Positions 21,773-33,280 of a stretch of DNA of 64,000 nt are shown here, piece after piece (position 1 is the first letter of the stretch; the number at the start of each line of letters is the position of its first letter). The notes beneath the pieces were generated by a model. The model saw only the letters and a program-made list of their open reading frames with translations. It did not search any database and was not told where the DNA came from. Source of the stretch: Aselliscus stoliczkanus (lineage: Eukaryota > Chordata > Mammalia > Chiroptera > Hipposideridae). Made by a program: the position numbers and the translations under genes. The DNA lies in assembly GCA_033961575.1 (NCBI GenBank), contig CM066737.1, positions 48,770,771 through 48,834,770 of the forward strand. The letters run 5' to 3'.

Positions 21773-21879
21773 TTTTTTTTTTTTGGAGGGCAGTATCTCT
21801 GGCCCTCATATGTGGGACCCGAACCGGGGCCACTGGCTTCCCAAGCCAGCGCTTAACCACCGCGCCACTTGGCCGGCCC
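21773..21879 (-). mobile_element. tRNA-derived SINE, antisense
   Basis: Complete short SINE. Target duplication CTCTTTGTG at 21764-21772 and 21880-21888. Confidence 0.95.
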
Positions 21880-24800
21880 CTCTTTGTGGTTTTAATTTGA
21901 ATTTCTCTGATTAATGATGTTGAGCTTTTTTTTCATATGTCTATTGGCCATTTGTATGTCCCCTTTGAAGAAATGTCTACTCAGGCTTCTGCACATTTTT
22001 AAATTGTATTGTTGTTTTTTTTTGAGTTGTATGAGTTCCTTATATATTTTGGATATTAGCCCCTTATCAGAGGTGTTTGCAAAAATCTTCTCCTGTTTCA
22101 TTAATAGCCTCTCTATTTTGTCCATGGTTTCTTGTGCTGTGCAGAAGCTTTTCATTTGATATAGTCCTATTCATTTATTTTAGCTTTTACTTCCCTTGCC
22201 TTTGAGGTCCCTAAGGTCCCTAAGTTTACTACCTATGCATTCTTCTATGCAGTTTATTGTTTCAGGTACTATGTTTACGTCTTTGATCCATTTTGTGTTA
22301 ATTTTAGTACACGGTGACAGATACCAGTCTAGTTTCATTCTTTTGCACGTGGCTTTCCAGTTCTCTCAGCACCATGTATTGCAGAGGCTTTCTTTTCTCC
22401 ATTGTATGGTTTTGGCTTCTTTGTCGAAAATTATTTGTCCATATTTATATGAGTTTATTTCTGGGTTCTCAATTCTATTCCATTGGTCTGTGTGTCTGTT
22501 TTTCTGCCAATACATACTGTCTGGATAATTGTTGCCCTGTAGAACAAGCTGAAGTTAGGTAGTGTGATTGATATTTCCAGCATTATTCTTTTTTCTTAAG
22601 ATTGTTTTGGCTAGTTGGGGGTCTTTTGTAGTTCCATACAAATCTAATGATTTTTTGTTTCAGTTCTTTAAAAAATGCCATTGGGATTTTGATGTGGATT
22701 GCATTAAATCTATATATTGCTTTGGGTAATATGACCATTTTAATTATGTTGATTCTTCCAATCCATGAACTTGGAATATCTTTCTATTTCTTTATGTCTT
22801 CTTTAATTTCTGTTAAAAATGTCTTATAGCTTTCAGTGTATAGGTCTTTCACATCCTTAGCTAAGTTTATTCCTAGGTATTTTATTCTTTTTTGTTGCAA
22901 TTGCAAAAGGAATTTTTTAAATTTATATTTCTGAAATTTCACTGTTAGTATATAGGAATGTAATGGACTTTCTTATGTTGATTTTCTAGCCAACAACTTT
23001 ACTGTATTCATTTATTGTTTCTAATAGCTTTGTAGTGGAGTCTTTAGGGTTTTCTACATATAGCCTCATGTCATCTGCAAAAAGCGAGAATTTAACTTCT
23101 TCATTCCCGATTTGGATGCCTTTTATTTCTTTCTCTTGCCTGATTGATATGGCTACATCTTCCAATTCTACGTTGAATAGTAGTGGTGATAGGAGACAGC
23201 CTGTCTTGTTCCTGAACATAGAGAGAAGGGTTTCAATTTTTCAGTTAATTATGGTATTAGCAGAGGGCTAGTCACATATGACCACTATTATGTTAAGGTC
23301 TTTTCCTTCTATACCAATTTCATTAACTGTTTTAATCATTAATGGATGTTGTATGTTGTCAAATGCTCTTTCTGCATCTATTGATGCACTCATATGATTT
23401 TTGTCCTTTATTTTGTTTATACGGTGTATAACATCGATCAATTTGTGTATGTTGAACCATCCTAGTGCCCTTGGGATGAATCCCACTTGGTCATGATGTA
23501 TAATCTTTTTAATACATTATTGTATTCAATTTGCCAAAAATTTTTTAGGATTTTTGAATCTGTATTCATCACAAATATTGGTCTGTGTTGTTTTGTTGTT
23601 GTTTTTTTGTTATCCTTACCAGGTTTTGGTATCAGGGTAATGTTTTGGTATCAGGGCCTCATCAAATGAGTTAGGAAGTATTATTCCTTCTTCAGTTTTT
23701 TTGGAAGAGTTGAAGTAGGACAGGTGTTAGATCCTCTTTGGATGTTTGGTAGAATTCACTAATGAAGCCATCTGGTCCAGGACTTTTGCTTTTGGGAAGG
23801 TTTCGGATGACAGATCCAATTTCCTTACTGTTGATCAGTCTATTTAGATTTTCCAGTTCTTTGTTATTCAGCCTAGGAAGGCTATATGTTTCTAAGAACA
23901 TTTCCCTGTCTTCGAGGTTATTGAATTTGGTGGCATATAGTCCTTCATTGTATTTTTGGATGATCCTTTGTATTTCTGTGGCATCCATGGTAACTTACCC
24001 TCTTTCATTTCTGAATTTGCTTATTTGTCTTTCCTCTTTTTATCTTAGTGAGTCTAGCCAACTTTATTAATGTTTTAAGAGAACCAGCTCTTTGTTGCAT
24101 TATTTTTTCTATTGTCTTTTCGTTCTCTATTTCATTTAGTCTGCTCTGATATTTATTATTTCCTTCTTTCTGTTGACTTTGGGTTTCATTTGTTCTTCTT
24201 TTTCTAGTTGTTTAAGGTATAATGTGAGGTTGTTTACCTGGGATTTTTTTTTCTTTCTTGCAATAGGCCTGTAACGATATAAATTTTCTTCTTATTACTG
24301 CTTTCATTGATTCTCAATTATTTTGATAAGATTTATTTTCATTCTCATTTGTTTTGATGTATCTTTTGATCTCTCCTCTTATTTGTTCTTTGACCCAGTC
24401 ATTTTTTAAAATCATGTTGTTTAACATCCACGTGTTTGTGGTTATTCCTGCTTTCTTTTTGCACTTGATATCCAATTTCAAAACCTTGTGATCCGAAAAT
24501 ATGCTTGGCATGATTACAATCTTCTTAAATTTGCTGAGGCTAGTTTTATGTTCCAATATATGATCTATCATTGAGAATGGTCCTTGTACACTAGAAAAGA
24601 ATGTAAAGTCTGTTGTTCTAGGAAAATATATTCTATAAATGTCAATTATGCCATTTGGGCTAATGTGACATTTAGGGCTGTTATTTCTTTATTTATTTTC
24701 TGTTCAGATGATCAATCCATAGATGTCAATAATATATTTAAGTCCCCTACTATAATAATGATTTGGTCAATGTCTCCCATTGGTTTTTGTAGTAGTTGCT

Positions 24801-25104
24801 TTGTATATTTTGGTGTTCCCTGAGTGGGGGCATATGTGTTGATTACTGTTATGTCTTCTTGTTTTATTGTCCCCTTTATCATTATGAAATGTCCATCTTT
24901 GTCTCTTGTTATCTCTTTTATCATGAAGTTTGCTTCTTCTGGTATAGATATAGCCTGCTTTTGTCTGGGTACCATTTTCTTAGAATGTTAATTTCTACCC
25001 TACCACTTTGAGTCTAATTTGTCCTCATAGCTGAGATGCATCTCTGGAGGCAGCATGTGATTACGTTTAATTTGTTGATCCAATCTGCTACTCTGTGCTT
25101 TTTT

Positions 25105-25205
25105 GTTTTTTGAGGGCAGTGTCACTGGCCCTCATATGTGGGACGCGAACCGGGGCTGCCGTCTTCCCAAGTCAGCGCTCAACCACCACGCCACTTGGCT
25201 GGCCC
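25105..25205 (-). mobile_element. tRNA-derived SINE, antisense
   Basis: Complete short SINE. Perfect 14-bp target duplication CTCTGTGCTTTTTT at 25091-25104 and 25206-25219, within the host L1 ORF2. Confidence 0.95.
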
Positions 25206-25907
25206 CTCTGTGCTTTTTTATTGGTGACTTCAGCCCATTTACATTTGGGGTGATTATTGATATAAGAGGATTTCCTATATTTTTGTCTTTTGTTTTCTAG
25301 TGGCTTGGTGTCTTTGTTTCTTTGCGTTTTGATTGCTGTCTGATAGTTCAGCATGATGGCATTTTATGATTTGTCCCTCTGTTTCTTGTTTTCTTATGTT
25401 ATATATCTCAGTTATGGATTTTTTTTGGAGTGGTTACTGTTAAGTTTATATAAAAGAGAGTTCATACAGTAGTCCTTTTTCTTCAGGATGCTTCTCATCT
25501 CCATTCCCATTTGCAGATTCAGTCCTTTACTCTCTCCTCTGTTATGTTTTTGTTGTCAGAAGTTATCCCTACTTATGCTGTGAGTTGATTTTTGAGTTTC
25601 AGTAGAAAGTAGTATTTTTCTTATATTTTTCTTTACTTTTAAAAATATTTTTTTCTTTAAACTTTATGTTATGTTTAAATGTATAGTGCCCTATTTTGTG
25701 TAGGGTGTGCCATTACCTGCTTCTGTGTGTTTTTTCATAATATTGCTCATGGTTTTGTATTCTTTTGATTTTTTGTTTCAGGTTGAATAACCTCCTTCAT
25801 TATTTTCTGTAATGCAGATTGTGTTTTAGAAAATTCCTTTGGCTTCTATACATCTAGAGAGGTCTATATTCCTTCTTCGTAAGTAAAGGATATGTTTGCT
25901 GGATATA

Positions 25908-26361
25908 TTATTATTATTATTATTATTATTATTTAAGATTTTATTGGGGAATTGGGGGAGGTGAACAGTATTTGGGGAATCTGGGAAGGGGAACAGACAA
26001 GTTGCTGTCCTTTTTGTTCTTCAGTCTAGTTGTGGAGGATGTAGCTTCACTGGCCCATGTTGGTATTATCATTGCGCTCTTCCCGGGTGAGGCAGTCACT
26101 CACTGGCCATACAGCCACTCACGCTGGCTCACAGCAGCTCATGAAAGCACACTCTCCAGCTGCCTGCCAGCCCCACTGCAGCCTACACCATCACCAGCAA
26201 CTCACAGCTGCCCAGATCGAGGTCAAGCTATTGTTCACCATCTTAGCTGTGGAGGGCACAGCGTCACTGGCCCGCATGTGGGATCCAAACTGGGGCCCTG
26301 ATGCTCAGAGCTGGTGTCCCAAGCCAACTCTTAACCAAAGCACCACTAGGCTGGTCCCTTC
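25908..26361 (-). mobile_element. Long-form tRNA-derived SINE, antisense, with (ATT)n tail
   Basis: In complement it runs from the tRNA-like head (GGACCAGCCTAGTGG, ending near 26357) through the long body to CCCAATAAAATCTTAAAT. Its A-tail has become an (ATT)n microsatellite at about 25908-25934. Target duplication CTGGATATA at 25899-25907 and 26362-26370. Confidence 0.92.
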
Positions 26362-26379
26362 CTGGATATACTATTCTTG

Positions 26380-27290
26380 ACTCATTATTTCTCTCTTTCA
26401 ATAGTTTAAATATTTGATTACACTCTCTTCTGGCTTGTACAGTTTCTGTTGAAAAAAAATCATAATCTAATGGGCTTTCCTTTCTAGGTTACTGTCTTCT
26501 TTTCCCGGGCTGCCTTGAGGATTCTTTCTTTGTCATTAATTTTTGACAGGTTCAGTCCAATGTGCCTTGGAGAAGGCCTGTTGGGATTGAGGTAATTAGT
26601 TGTTCTATTTGCTTCTTGGATTAGAAAATCCAGTTCTTTCCACAGGTTTGGGAAGTTCCCATTGACTATTTGTTTGAATATACTCTCTGTCCCCTTCTCC
26701 CGTTCTTCTATTGGTATACTCATTATTCTTCGTTGCTCTTTCTGGTGGAGTCAGAAAGTTCTTGTAGAGTCCTTTCATTACTTTTTTTTTTTTTGAGGGC
26801 AGTGTCACTGGCCCTCATATGTGGGACCCGAACCGGGGCTGCTGGCTTCCCAAGCCAGCGCTTAACCACCACACCTCTCGGCCAGCCTTCTTTCATTACC
26901 TTTAACTGTCAAGTTTCTCTCTTTTTCTGTCTGTATCACTACCAGATTTCTATCTTTTATATCATTAATTCTTTCCTACATCTGGTCACTTTACTACTTA
27001 AGCTGGCTATTTATTCTTCATTTCTTTTATTGAGTTCTTAATCTCCAGAATTTCTATTTGGTTCTATTTTAAAATTTCAATGTTCCTTTTTTTAATTGTG
27101 TTTCTGAGTTCATTAAGCTGCTTGTCTGTGTTTTCTTGCAAGTCATTGAATTTTTTCAGAACAGCATTCTTGAATTTCTGTCATTTAAGTCGCATATTTC
27201 CATGTCTTTAAGTTCATTTCCTGGACAGTTTTCATTTTCTTTATGAACTGCCTTTTCACTCTGTTTATTCATGGCAATTAATGAATTATT
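26380..27290 (-). pseudogene. L1 ORF1 (antisense), broken
   Basis: The start region on the minus strand, near 27270, reads MNKQSEKAVHKENEN-like. The RNA-recognition part is open at 26484-26723 (EEREKGTESIFKQIV, NPNRPSPRHIGLNLSKINDKERILKAARE). A SINE at 26782-26890 and frameshifts break it. The C-terminal domain lies beyond another SINE at 25908-26361. Same family as the ORF1 at 44617. Confidence 0.82.
26782..26890 (-). mobile_element. tRNA-derived SINE, antisense
   Basis: Complete short SINE. Target duplication TTTCATTAC at 26773-26781 and 26891-26899. Confidence 0.94.
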
Positions 27291-28411
27291 GAATTATTAT
27301 TTCTCTTCCTAGGAATCTACAGGAGTGGGTTCTGAAGCAGGTTCATATGAAGAAGTTTTTCTTTTGCTTTCCAGTAGGTGCTGCTTCAATATTTTTTTTA
27401 ATTTCCTGCTACAGCCTTTTATTTTTTTCTCTTTCTGTAGCATTATATTTTCTCTTGCACTGTTCTCACTTCTCATGCAATGGCGTGGGGAGGACTTCTC
27501 TGGAATGTGGGCTTCTCCTCTGTGAGCAGGTCATCTAGGTCTCAGGACACCACTTCCATGGGAGGATTTAGAGGGCAATTGAATTCTGAGCTTCTGAAAT
27601 CCCAGTCCTGCCCCTACAGACAGATACAGAAGTTGGGTCTCAGCAATTCAGGATGCCCCTACAGGGATCCTCCCATAAATATAGGTATGTGGTATCCTGT
27701 GAGATGTAGTTGGTGTGTTTGTGGCTCTGAGCAATGGCACCTACCAGTTCACAGCTGCTTTCCCCCACAGTCACTTTCCTTTCACTGAAATTAATTGTGC
27801 TATGAGTCTGTGGCTGTGGGAACATTGTTCCAGTTCTCAGGGCTGCAGATATTCTGGTCTTTAATCTGACACTGCTACTGTTTCTTCTGGAGCCCATGTC
27901 TAACACTGGGAGGGTGGTGGTGGGGCAAGCTCTGGTGAGGATGAAGGGGAAAGCGGCCAGGCTCCTTGTCTTTGTTTTCTGTTTTCTGCCTGGCAGTGAT
28001 GTTTAAAACCACCATTCCATTCTTCCCCTTCTCTATTCAGTCTTCGCTCCACGATCTCTGCAGTGTGCACTAGGTTCAGCTGTGTTATATGCTGATCCCT
28101 CAGGCAGGACTGTGGGGGAAAGGTGTGTATCTGCAGCCTGAATTCTTCCCTCTTCTGGGACTGCAGGGAGCTCTGGTCTGCACCCTGCTGCCCATGGCCC
28201 ATGGTCTGTGTCTCTGCACTTCCCCCTTTCCACTTCCCTGCTCACCCCATTTGCCCACGTTTAGGTTTTTTGATGCAAGGATCTCTCAGACATGATTCTG
28301 TGTTCTACAGGAATCCTCTGTTCAATTTATCTGTTCAACTTGTTGTAACTTCCAGGGGAGATTTCAAGAAGCACTCATGCTGCCATTTCTGTGATGTCAA
28401 TCCATTTTTTT

Positions 28412-28560
28412 CTGTCTTTTTTTTTTTAGTTGAGCCATCCTGCCACCCGTTGGGAGCTCCGCGGCAGCTCAGCTTGGGCTGGGCATCGAACTGCTGTTGC
28501 TCAGAGCTCAGCTCACACTCTTGAGAGAGTTCTTAACCAACCGAGCCACTCGACTGGCCC
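28412..28560 (-). mobile_element. Second SINE type (tRNA-derived), antisense
   Basis: In complement: GGGCCAGTCGAGTGGCTCGG, GGTTAAGAACTC, box B GTTCGATGCCC, then CTGAGCTGCCGCGGAGCTCC and an A-rich end. The body differs from the common SINE; a related copy is at 30510-30662. TCCATTTTTT flanks both sides. Confidence 0.88.
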
Positions 28561-30361
28561 TTCCATTTTTTCAATTATAGTTGACAATCAATATTATTTT
28601 ATATTAGTTTCAAGTGTACCAAGTAGTAGTTAGATATTTATATAATTTATAAAGCTATCCCCTCATAAGGGCAGTACTCACCTGACAGTATACATAGTTA
28701 TTATAATATTATAAAGTATATTAGCTATGCTGTATTTTATATCCCCATGACTATGTTGTAACTGCCAATTTGTACTTTTAATCTCTCCATCTTTTTGACC
28801 CAGGCTTCCAAACCCCTTCTATTCTGCAACCATCAATTTGTTCTCTGTATCTATGAGTCTGTTTCTATTTTGTTTGTTTGTTTTATTTTTTAGATTCCAC
28901 ATGTAAATGAGATCATATGGTATTTGTCTCTGTCTGACTTATTTCACTTAACATAATAGCCTGTAGGTCCAGCCACGTTGTCACAAATGGTAACATTTCA
29001 TTATTTTTTATGAGTAATATTCCATTGTACATATGTCCTACATCTTCTTTATTCAGTTGTCTATTTTTGAACACTAAGGTTGCTTCCACATTTTGACTAT
29101 TATAAAGAGTGCTGCAGTGAACACAGGGGTGTATATATATTTTCAAATTAGTGTTTTGGATATCTTTGGATAAATACCCAGAAGTGGAATTGCTGTATCA
29201 TAAGGTGTGTTCTATTTTTAATTTTTTGAGCAATTTCAATGCTGTTTTCCGTAGTGGTTGAACCAATTTGCAATCCCACCAATAGTGTATGAGAGCTCCC
29301 TTTTATTGACATCCTTGCTAACATCTGTTTCTTAATTTGTTAATGATGGCCATTCTGACAGGTGTGAGGGGATATCTCATTGTGGTTTAATTTAAATTTC
29401 TCTGATGATTAGTGATGTTTTGCATCTTGTCATATGTCCATTGCCCATCTGTATGTCCTGTTTGGAGAAATGTTTATTCAGGTCCTTTTCCCATTTTGTA
29501 AGCTGTCTTTTCATTTTTTTGATAGTGTTCTTTGCTGTGCAAAAATTTTTGGTTTGATGTAGTCCCATTTATTTATTTTTGATTTTGTTTCCTTTGCCCA
29601 AGGAGATATATATATATATATATATATATATAATCACTAAGAGCAATATCAGAGAGTTTACTATATATATATTTTCTTCTAGGAGTTTTATGGTTTTGAT
29701 TCTTACATTTAAGCCTTCAATCAATTTTGAGATTATTGTGTATGGTGTAAAAAGTTGGTCCAGCTTTCTTGTTGTTGTTTTTTTTTTAATTTATCTCTTC
29801 AGTTTCCCTAATATCATTTATTGAACACATTGTTTTTACCCCTTGTATATTCTTGCCTTCTTTGTTATAGATTAAATGATCTTATACACATGTATTTATT
29901 TCTGGGCTCTTCATTCTTTTGCATTGATCTGTGTGCTGTTTTTATGCCAGTACCGTACTGTTGATAACGATGGCCTTGTAGTATAGCTTGATATCTGATA
30001 GCATGATTCTTCCTACTTTGTTCTTCTTTTTCAAGATTTCTGTAGCTATTCAGGGTTTTTTGTGGTTCCATAAAATTTTAGGATTGTTTGTTCTAGTTCT
30101 GTGAAAAATGCCATTGGTATTTCAATAGGGTTTGCATTGACTATACAGATTGCTCAGATTGCTTTGGGTAGTATGGACATTTTAACAATGTTCATTCTTC
30201 CTACCCATGTGTACAGTATATGCTTAAATTTATTTGCATCTTCTTCAATTTCTTCAGTGTCTTCTATTTTTCCAAGTGCAGGTCTTTTGCCTCATTGGTT
30301 AAATTTATACCTAGTATTTTTTAATGCAATTGTAAATAAGATTGTTTTCTTAATTTCTTTT

Positions 30362-30462
30362 TTTTTTTGGAGGGCAGTGTCACTGGCCCTCATATGTGGG
30401 ACCCGAATTGGGGCCGCTGGCTTCCCAAGCCAGTGCTTAACCACCGCACCACTCAGCCGGGC
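30362..30462 (-). mobile_element. tRNA-derived SINE, antisense
   Basis: Complete short SINE. Perfect 13-bp target duplication CTTAATTTCTTTT at 30349-30361 and 30463-30475. Confidence 0.95.
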
Positions 30463-30509
30463 CTTAATTTCTTTTCTGATAGTTCATGATAGCTCTTTAA
30501 AAATGCAAG

Positions 30510-30662
30510 CATTTTTTTTTTATTTTTTAGCTGAGCCATGCTGCCACCTGTTGGCAGCTCAGAGGTAGCTCAGCTCAGGCTGGGCATCGAACTGCTGTTG
30601 CTCAGAGCTCAGCTTGCACTCTTGAGAGAGCTCTTAACCAACTGAGCCACTCGGCCTGCTCT
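30510..30662 (-). mobile_element. Second SINE type, antisense
   Basis: Close relative of 28412-28560: GCTGAGCCATGCTGCCACCT ... CTCTTGAGAGAGCTCTTAACC ... GAGCCACTCGGCC. The left end is a T-run. Confidence 0.88.
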
Positions 30663-30735
30663 GAAACCAATTTTTGAGTACTAATTTTTTTCCTGCTACT
30701 TTACTGAATTCAATTGTCAGTTGTAATAGTTTTTT

Positions 30736-30856
30736 TAGTTTAGTTTAGTTTTTTGTTTTTTTTTGAGGGCAGTGTCACTGGCCTCATATGTGGGACCGAA
30801 CTGGGGCCGCTGGCTTCCCAAGCCAGTGCTTAACCACCGCGCCACTCGGCCAGCCC
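30736..30856 (-). mobile_element. tRNA-derived SINE, antisense, at an L1 re-used target
   Basis: Complete short SINE preceded by a TTTAG-repeat T-rich tail. The flanking TGTAATAGTTTTTT occurs before it (about 30722) and after it (30858), where the nested L1 also inserted. Confidence 0.9.
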
Positions 30857-30905
30857 CTGTAATAGTTTTTTTTTAAAAACCTTTTATTAAAATATAGCTG
30901 ACATT

Positions 30906-31007
30906 GGGCCGGCTGAGTGGCGTGGTGGTTAAGCGCTGGCTTGGGAAGCCAGAGACCCCGGTTTGGTCCCACATATGAGGGCCAGTGACACTGCCCTCAA
31001 AAAACAA
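30906..31007 (+). mobile_element. tRNA-derived SINE, sense, in the nested L1 3' UTR
   Basis: Complete short SINE starting GGGCCGGCTGAGTGGCGTGG. Its flanks, TAGCTGACAT and AAGCTAACAT, are a diverged duplication. Confidence 0.9.
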
Positions 31008-32357
31008 AGCTAACATACAATATTATATTAGTTTCAGGTGTATACCATTGTTCTTCCACATTTACATACCTAAAAAAGTGATCACAATGGTAAATCCAGC
31101 AACCATCTGACATTGTACCAGCCTATCACAATATTATTGACCATATTCCTTATGTTGTACATTACATCCCCATGCTTATTTGTTTTACACCTGGAATTTT
31201 GAACATCTTATTCCCCTTCATCTTTTTCCCACACTTTTTACATTTTTCAATTATAGTTGACATTCAATATTATTTTATATCAGTTTCTGGTGTACAGCAT
31301 AGTGGTTAGACATTTATATAATTTAAGAAGCGATCCCCCCACTACTGCAATACCCACCAGGCACTACACATAGTTATTACCATATTATTGCCTATATCCC
31401 TTATGCTTTACTTTACATCCACATGACTATTTTGTAACTACCAATTTGTGCTTCTTAATCCCTTCATATTTTCCACCCTGCCCCCCAACTCCTCTCCCAT
31501 CTATCACCCTGATAAATTTAATAACCATTTGACACCATACAAGTTATTACAATATTATTGACTATATCCCCTGTGCTATACCCTATATCCCAGTGACTAC
31601 TCTGTAACAACCAATTTGTACTTCTTAATTTGTTCCCCTTTTTTACACTATCCCCAACCCCCTTCCAGTCTGGCAACCTAAAAATATTCTTGGTATCTCT
31701 GAGTTTGTTTCTATTTTGTTTGTTTGTATTTATTCTTTAGATTCCAAAGGTAAGTGAAATCACATTGCATTTGTCTTTCTCTTTCCGACATACTCCACTC
31801 AGCCCAATAACGTCCAGGTCAATCCATGTCACCACAGATGACAAGAACCCATTCCCTTCCATGGCTGAGCAATAGTCCATTGTATATATGTACTGCCTCT
31901 TCTTTATTCATTCATCCATTGGTGGATACCCAGGTTGCCTCCAAATCTTGGCCATTGTAAACAATGGTGCAATGAAAATATGGATTCTCACGTTTCCTCA
32001 CAGTAGCATTTTGGGTTTCTTCTGATAAATACACAGACGTGGGATTGCTGGGTCCTTCTTTGTTTCTTGTTATAGCTTTTGTTTTAAAGTTTATTTTGTC
32101 TGGTGTAGGTATTGCTACCTCAGCTTTTTTTTATTATTTACATTTCCATAAAATATCTTTTTCCTTCCCTTTATTTTCAGTCTTTTAATCTGGGGTGTCA
32201 CTCTAATAAGCAATGTATGTAAGGGTCTTATTTTCTTATCCATCCAACCATCCTATCTTTCGATTCGAACATTTAATCTATTCACATTTAAAGTAATTGT
32301 TTATATATATGTAGTTGTTGCCAATTCATTATTCATAATTTTGATCTTTTGTGTGTA

Positions 32358-33280
32358 TGTTAAAGAAGCCTCTCTAAGATTCCCTGTAATATTAGTTTGG
32401 TGGTGAAGAACTCTTTTCTCTTTTTCTTGTCTGGAAAGCTCTTTATCTGTCTTTCTATTCTAAATAATAGCTTTGCTGGGTAGAGTAATCTTGGTTGTGG
32501 GCCCTTGCTTTTCATCACTGTCAATATTTTGTGCCTATTCCTTCTTACCTGCAAAATTTCTGTTGAGAAATCAGCTGATGGTCTAGTGGGTGCTCCCTTG
32601 TAGGTAACTAACTGCTTTTCTTTTGTTGATTATAAGATTCTATCTTTGTCTTCAACTTTTGGCTCTTTAAATTATGTCTTGGTATGGGCCTCTTTGTGTT
32701 CATTTTGATTGGGGCCCTCTGTGCTCTCTGGGCTTGTATGTCTATTTTCTGCACCACATTAGGTAAGTTTTCTGTCATTATTTCTTCAGATATGTTTTCA
32801 ATTCCTTTCTTGCTCTCTTCTCCTTCTCATATCCTATGATGCAAATGTTGGTACCCTTGACATTTTGTCTTAGAGGCCCCTTAAACTATCCTCATTTTTT
32901 GTACTCTTTTTTTCTGTTCTGATTGGGTGATTTCTGATCCTCTAAATCACTGATTTGATTCCCTGCTTCATCTAATCTACTGTTGATTCTTTCTAGTGTA
33001 TTCCTCATTTCAGTTATTGTATTCTTTATTTCTGACTGGTTCTTTTTTATGTCTTCTGTCTCCATTTTTATGTTTCCTATCTCTTTGCTGAAGTTCTCCC
33101 TGACATCACTGAGCATCCTTATAACTAGTGTTTCGAACTATGCATCTGGGAAATGGCTTTTTTCCATTTTGTTTAGTTCTTTTTGTAGTGCTTTGTTCTT
33201 TTCTTTCATTTTGGACTTTTTCTTTTTTTTTTGCCACTCCATTTTGGCTGACTTCCTTTGGTTGTTTTTATGTGTTAGGT
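32358..33280 (-). pseudogene. L1 ORF1 (antisense), broken
   Basis: On the minus strand 32892-33116 is an open coiled-coil stretch of 74 residues (ENFSKEIGNIKMETED, RINSRLDEAGNQISDLED). 32360-32554 is an open C-terminal domain (GPQPRLLYPAKLLFRIERQI) that ends LILQGILERLL. The RNA-recognition region between them is frame-disrupted. ORF1p would bind L1 RNA; this copy cannot. Confidence 0.8.

Larger units (their letters stand above)
21550..25340 (-). pseudogene. L1 ORF2 (antisense), broken
   Basis: Open pieces on the minus strand in protein order: 24712-24975 and 24314-24571 (endonuclease, with MIDHILEHKTSLSKFKK), 23692-23988 (reverse-transcriptase start, SPGPDGFISEFYQ), 23268-23486 (fingers region with [15 protein letters not shown]), 22986-23219 (catalytic [15 protein letters not shown]) and 21892-22155 (C-terminal region). 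The FADD box is intact, but at least five breaks separate the pieces. It encodes no functional polymerase. Confidence 0.85.
21010..28400 (-). mobile_element. LINE-1 (family A), antisense, structurally full length
   Basis: Read on the minus strand, the element starts near 28400 (TGACATCACAGAAATGG, the same 5' end as the L1 at 43511). It has a 5' UTR to about 27290, ORF1 to about 25900, ORF2 to about 21550, and a 3' UTR ending near 21015 (CCCAATAAATTTTAATTAAAG in complement). Four SINEs have landed in it: 21773-21879, 25105-25205, 25908-26361 and 26782-26890. Both ORFs carry stops and frameshifts. It is the most complete antisense L1 here. Confidence 0.88.
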
